NCBI GenBank assembly: GCA_903932385.1
Contig: CAIZGA010000318.1
Span: forward strand, 1 to 8,702
DNA: 8,702 bases
Source: an uncultured Acidobacteriota bacterium
GTDB taxonomy: Bacteria; Acidobacteriota; Terriglobia; Terriglobales; Acidobacteriaceae
Direction of reading: 5' to 3'
In this document: positions 6,077 through 8,702 of the stretch, piece by piece
Position numbering within the stretch: position 1 is the first letter of the stretch
How the letters are laid out: each line of letters opens with the position of its first letter
Made by a program: the position numbers and the translations under genes
Notes under the pieces: model-generated
The model's input: the letters and a program-made list of their open reading frames with translations, nothing else
Told to the model about the DNA's origin: nothing
The model's database searches: none

Positions 6077-7483
6077 ATGTCATATATACCCACAGCAGCA
6101 GCAGTACTGAATCCCTGGGCCCGGATTCTAGGCGCGCTTGAAAGAAAAGTTCATCGCCAGAACTTCGATACCTGGTTGAAGCCGATGCGCTTCAGCCACA
6201 TGAACGGAAGGACCGTCGTCGTGCGTATGCCGTCGGAGGCCTTCTCGAACGTCGGCGAAAAATACAGCGACCTGATCAACGAGGCCATCGGCAACCTGGC
6301 GCTGGAAGTGGACGAAATCACTTTTGTGCTGCCCGAGGAAGACCCCAGCAACACACGCGTCCGCAGCGACGGCGGATTTGCGCCGATGCCGACGCACGCA
6401 CCGACGGCTCCCACGCGGCGCAGTCCGCAACCCTCTGCCGAGCAGACCCGCTTTGACTGGTCCACTGCGGCGCAGTTGAACCCGCGCTACACCTTTGATG
6501 CGTTTGTCATCGGCAGCGCCAACCAGTTTGCACATGCAGCGGCGCGCGCCGTTGCCGAGCGGCCGTCGAAGGCCTACAACCCGCTCTTCCTCTACGGCGG
6601 CGTGGGTATGGGCAAGACGCACCTGATGCAGGCCATTGGCCACGAAGTGAAGCGGCTGAACCCCATCGCTTCCATCTGCTACGTCTCCGGCGAAAAGTTC
6701 ACCAACGAACTCATCACCTCGCTGCGCTATGACAAGATGTCGAGCTTCCGCGATAAGTTCCGCTCTGTAGATGTGCTGCTGATTGACGATGTGCAGTTCC
6801 TCGCCGGCAAGGAGCGCATGCAGGAGGAGTTCTTCCACACCTTCAACGCGCTGCATGAGGCGATGAAGCAGATTGTGATTGCCAGCGACCGGCCGCCGAA
6901 AGAACTGGCGGAGATTGAAGACCGTCTGCGTTCGCGATTTGAGTGGGGCTTGATTGCCGACATTCAGCCGCCGGATTTGGAAACGAAAGTCGCCATCCTG
7001 CAGAAGAAGGCGGAGAGCGAACACGTCACCATCCCGACCGATGTGGCGCTGTTCATCGCATCGAACATCCGCACCAACGTGCGCGAGCTGGAAGGCGCGC
7101 TGGTGCGGCTCATCGCGTGGTGCAGCCTGAACAACGCGGAGATGACCCTGCCGACGGCGCAGCAGTGCCTGAAGCAGTTCATTGACACGCAGGTGCGCAA
7201 GATTACGATTGAAGCCATCCAGCGCACCGTGGCCGAGCAGTTCGGCATGCGCGTGAGCGAGTTGAAGCAGAAGAACAACTCGCGCCAGATTGTGGTGCCG
7301 CGCCAGATTGCCATGTACCTGGCCAAGCAGATGACCGAGGCCAGCCTGCCGGAGATCGGCCGTCAGTTCGGCGGCAAACACCACACCACGGTGATGCACT
7401 CGATTGCCAAGATTGACGAGCAGCGCCGCGACGACAAGGACATGAACCGGACCATCAACCAGCTGATGGAGTCGCCGGGATAG
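6077..7483 (+). CDS. dnaA: Chromosomal replication initiator protein DnaA
   Basis: DnaA is the AAA+ ATPase that binds DnaA boxes, opens oriC and loads the replicative helicase; it also acts as a transcription regulator. The 468-residue protein has domain I (about 8-86, NPWARILGALERKVHRQNFDTW), a short Pro/Thr-rich linker (about 87-125) and the AAA+ domain III. That domain carries Walker A GGVGMGKTHL (174-183), Walker B LLIDDVQFL (234-242), sensor I IVIASDRPP (266-274), the arginine-finger box RLRSRFEWG (283-291, R287) and sensor II NVRELEGAL (R336). Domain IV (about 375-468) has the helix-turn-helix and signature GGKHHTTVMHSI (432-443). The signature has His435 where E. coli and B. subtilis have Asp. 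The start ATG at 6077 gives the MSYIPTAAA beginning; the ribosome site is weak. An intrinsic terminator follows, separating it from dnaN. Confidence 0.98.
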   Translation: MSYIPTAAAVLNPWARILGALERKVHRQNFDTWLKPMRFSHMNGRTVVVRMPSEAFSNVGEKYSDLINEAIGNLALEVDEITFVLPEEDPSNTRVRSDGGFAPMPTHAPTAPTRRSPQPSAEQTRFDWSTAAQLNPRYTFDAFVIGSANQFAHAAARAVAERPSKAYNPLFLYGGVGMGKTHLMQAIGHEVKRLNPIASICYVSGEKFTNELITSLRYDKMSSFRDKFRSVDVLLIDDVQFLAGKERMQEEFFHTFNALHEAMKQIVIASDRPPKELAEIEDRLRSRFEWGLIADIQPPDLETKVAILQKKAESEHVTIPTDVALFIASNIRTNVRELEGALVRLIAWCSLNNAEMTLPTAQQCLKQFIDTQVRKITIEAIQRTVAEQFGMRVSELKQKNNSRQIVVPRQIAMYLAKQMTEASLPEIGRQFGGKHHTTVMHSIAKIDEQRRDDKDMNRTINQLMESPG

Positions 7484-7505
7484 TTTTTCAACTGCAATCA
7501 CACAG

Positions 7506-7542
7506 AGGCCTTTCGCTCACCGCGAAGGGCCTTTTTGCTTTT
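7506..7542 (+). terminator. Intrinsic terminator of dnaA
   Basis: AGGCCTTTCGC (7506-7516), loop TCACC, and GCGAAGGGCCT (7522-7532) form an 11-bp stem with one G-U pair. A T5 run (7532-7536) and a second T4 run (7539-7542) follow. It starts 23 bases after the dnaA stop. It implies that dnaN is largely transcribed from its own promoter rather than by read-through from dnaA. Confidence 0.88.
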
Positions 7543-7885
7543 ACATTTCTTGTCGCCACAAATCTTTCATCCACTCTTCCACAAGCAGGCACCTCACACT
7601 GTTGAAATCCGGTGGCGGCGAAGTGGTTGCAGGCGCTGCGGTTGTCGCGGCTTTCCACGGGCGGTCACAGCTTTTCTCGGCGGGGGTGGTTGTGGCCGGT
7701 GCAGAAGTGGGAAGATGCGGGCGCAACCTGGGGCCAGCCGCCGGTTGCGCACCTCTTCTCCCGCTTCTCCAGTTCCGCACAGCCCGGTTTTCTAAATCGC
7801 GCACCACACATCCACCCGCGTGGATTGCGGTTCTGCTTCACTTCTCCACATTTCCAGCGAGAACGACTTCTGCTACTGGATTAAG

Positions 7886-7904
7886 AATAAGAATCATTCT
7901 TGTT
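7886..7904. repeat. 19-bp near-palindrome in the AT-rich patch
   Basis: AATAAGAAT (7886-7894), C, then ATTCTTGTT (7896-7904) is symmetric at 8 of 9 arm positions. The core AGAATCATTCT resembles the 7-1-7 form of Fur-type operators; against the 19-bp E. coli Fur consensus I count 13 matches by eye. It could equally be part of the origin unwinding element. No iron-related gene is nearby. Confidence 0.3.
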
Positions 7905-8116
7905 TTAAGAGCCTTATTCGCAGCGCCTTTCGCCTTTGCGGAGCGGTACGCGGACTACACAGTAGCCACCCGGTTTCCCACATAAAATTGCCGCAGTTGG
8001 CTCTGTGATTTACAGCCGTTTCAACCTACAATTGAATCGCTGCTATTGTTTTCCGCATAGCGTTTTGATGGGCACCACGCCAAACGTAGAGATGCACGTA
8101 CCCGCACCACGTACCA

Positions 8117-8122
8117 GAGGAG
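8117..8122 (+). promoter_or_regulatory. Ribosome binding site deciding the dnaN GTG start
   Basis: GAGGAG ends 7 bases before the GTG at 8130-8132. No in-frame ATG follows before the conserved N-terminal strand LEITISRADLL, so this strong Shine-Dalgarno fixes the start at GTG. Confidence 0.8.
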
Positions 8123-8129
8123 ATCGCCT

Positions 8130-8702
8130 GTGACCACCGCCGCCCAGACCGCTGCCCCAGCCGGATCGCTAGAAATCACCATCAGCCGCGCCGACCTGCT
8201 GCGAGAGCTGACCGCCGCGCAGTCCGTGGTCGAGCGCAAGACGACGATACCGATTCTTTCCAACATTTTGTTTGAGGCGGCCGACGACCGGTTGCTGATT
8301 ACCGCGACCGACTTGGACCAGAGCCTGCGCACCAGCTGCGCGGCCCGAGTCAAGAAGCCCGGCGCCTGCACCATCCCCGCGCGCAAGCTGTATGACTACG
8401 TGAAGCTGCTGCCCGAGGGCGACGTAAGCGTGAAGATGCTGGAGAACCACTGGGTGCAGATTCGCGCCGGCCGCAGCAACACCAAGATGGTCGGCATGGC
8501 CCGCGCCAACTATCCCCAGGTGCCGGAGTTCCCCACGGTCGGCTCGGTGGACCTGCCGGTGGCCACGATGAAGGGCCTCATCGCCCGCACCATCTTCGCC
8601 ATCTCTGCAGAGGAGTCCCGCTACACGCTGAACGGCGCGCTGCTGGTGCTGAAGGCCGAGAGCCTGGCCATGGTGGCCACCGACGGCCATCGCCTCTCCT
8701 AC
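8130..8702 (+). CDS. dnaN: DNA polymerase III beta subunit (sliding clamp), 3' end outside window
   Basis: The beta clamp is a ring-shaped homodimer that encircles DNA and tethers polymerase III. The visible 191 residues of a usual 365-375 cover domain I and the start of domain II. LEITISRADLLRELTAAQSV is the first strand and helix, ERKTTIPILSNILFEA the next conserved block, ITATDLDQSLRT follows, then the domain II elements ISAEESRYTLNGALL and ATDGHRLSY at the window edge. The GTG start is set by GAGGAG 7 bases upstream and gives a 12- to 13-residue Ala-rich extension (MTTAAQTAAPAGS) before the usual beginning of the clamp. The dnaA terminator and a 646-base gap separate it from dnaA, so independent transcription is likely. 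Confidence 0.98.
   Translation, partial: MTTAAQTAAPAGSLEITISRADLLRELTAAQSVVERKTTIPILSNILFEAADDRLLITATDLDQSLRTSCAARVKKPGACTIPARKLYDYVKLLPEGDVSVKMLENHWVQIRAGRSNTKMVGMARANYPQVPEFPTVGSVDLPVATMKGLIARTIFAISAEESRYTLNGALLVLKAESLAMVATDGHRLSY

Larger units (their letters stand above)
7543..8129 (+). other. Non-coding dnaA-dnaN gap; candidate oriC with DnaA-box-like sites
   Basis: No gene-like frame is found over 587 bases. Plus-strand 9-mers near the DnaA-box consensus TTATCCACA/TTTTCCACA are TCATCCACT (7567), TCTTCCACA (7575), CTTTCCACG (7651), TTCTCCACA (7842), TTTCCCACA (7974) and TTTTCCGCA (8049). ATCCAC and its inverse GTGGAT face each other at 7810-7815 and 7820-7825. Between the 7842 and 7974 sites lies an AT-rich stretch (7879-7918) that could be an unwinding element. 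None of the boxes is a perfect match. A possible dnaN -10 element TACAAT lies at 8027-8032 without a convincing -35. Bacterial origins commonly lie in this gap or upstream of dnaA, and here the box-like sites favour this side. Confidence 0.5.

Noticed and set aside
6128..7501. 457-codon minus-strand open frame antisense to dnaA
   Set aside because: It is a composition-driven shadow: leucine-, arginine- and histidine-rich with no recognisable domain, and fully opposed to an unambiguous dnaA.
7541..7985. Overlapping frames of 80-130 codons in the dnaA-dnaN gap
   Set aside because: Low-complexity Pro/Arg/Gly-rich translations without ribosome sites, conserved motifs or a consistent strand; the region looks non-coding.

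Overview
The window is a chromosomal replication-origin neighbourhood of a bacterium, most likely an acidobacterium (Terriglobia/Acidobacteriaceae type). This rests on my recollection of protein-sequence resemblance (DnaA beginning MSYIPTAAA, DnaN with ERKTTIPILSN, YidC beginning with xAEHQNPN) and on a moderately GC-rich base composition. No database search was run, so the taxonomy is an inference. It is ordinary core genome. I see no insertion sequence, CRISPR array, prophage, tRNA or rRNA gene, and no convincing new multi-gene system.

Layout: the left part (1 to about 5335) is read entirely on the minus strand in the classical order rpmH - rnpA - yidD - yidC - jag - APC-superfamily (KimA-like) transporter, the last running off the left edge. 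From 5336 to 6076 there is a 741-base non-coding, partly AT-rich gap. Then dnaA (6077-7483) runs on the plus strand and ends in a strong intrinsic terminator (7506-7542). A second long non-coding gap (7543-8129) carries several DnaA-box-like 9-mers and a short AT-rich palindromic patch. dnaN (from 8130) follows and runs off the right edge. Genes on both sides point away from the dnaA region, as expected of leading-strand genes flanking oriC.

How the genes work together: DnaA opens the origin and DnaN is the sliding clamp. RpmH (ribosomal protein L34), RnpA (RNase P protein), YidD, YidC and Jag form the conserved cluster for translation, RNA processing and membrane-protein insertion. A hairpin-plus-T terminator lies between rpmH and rnpA and probably lets rpmH be expressed more strongly than the rest. 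rnpA and yidD are joined by a TAATG stop/start overlap.

Points worth a second look: two rival origin candidates; a KH domain in Jag without its GxxG loop; YidC with Asn where the conserved groove Arg is expected; a KimA-like transporter with altered cation-site residues and no room for the riboswitch known from Bacillus; a perfect 11-bp direct repeat just upstream of dnaA; and palindrome clusters in both intergenic gaps.
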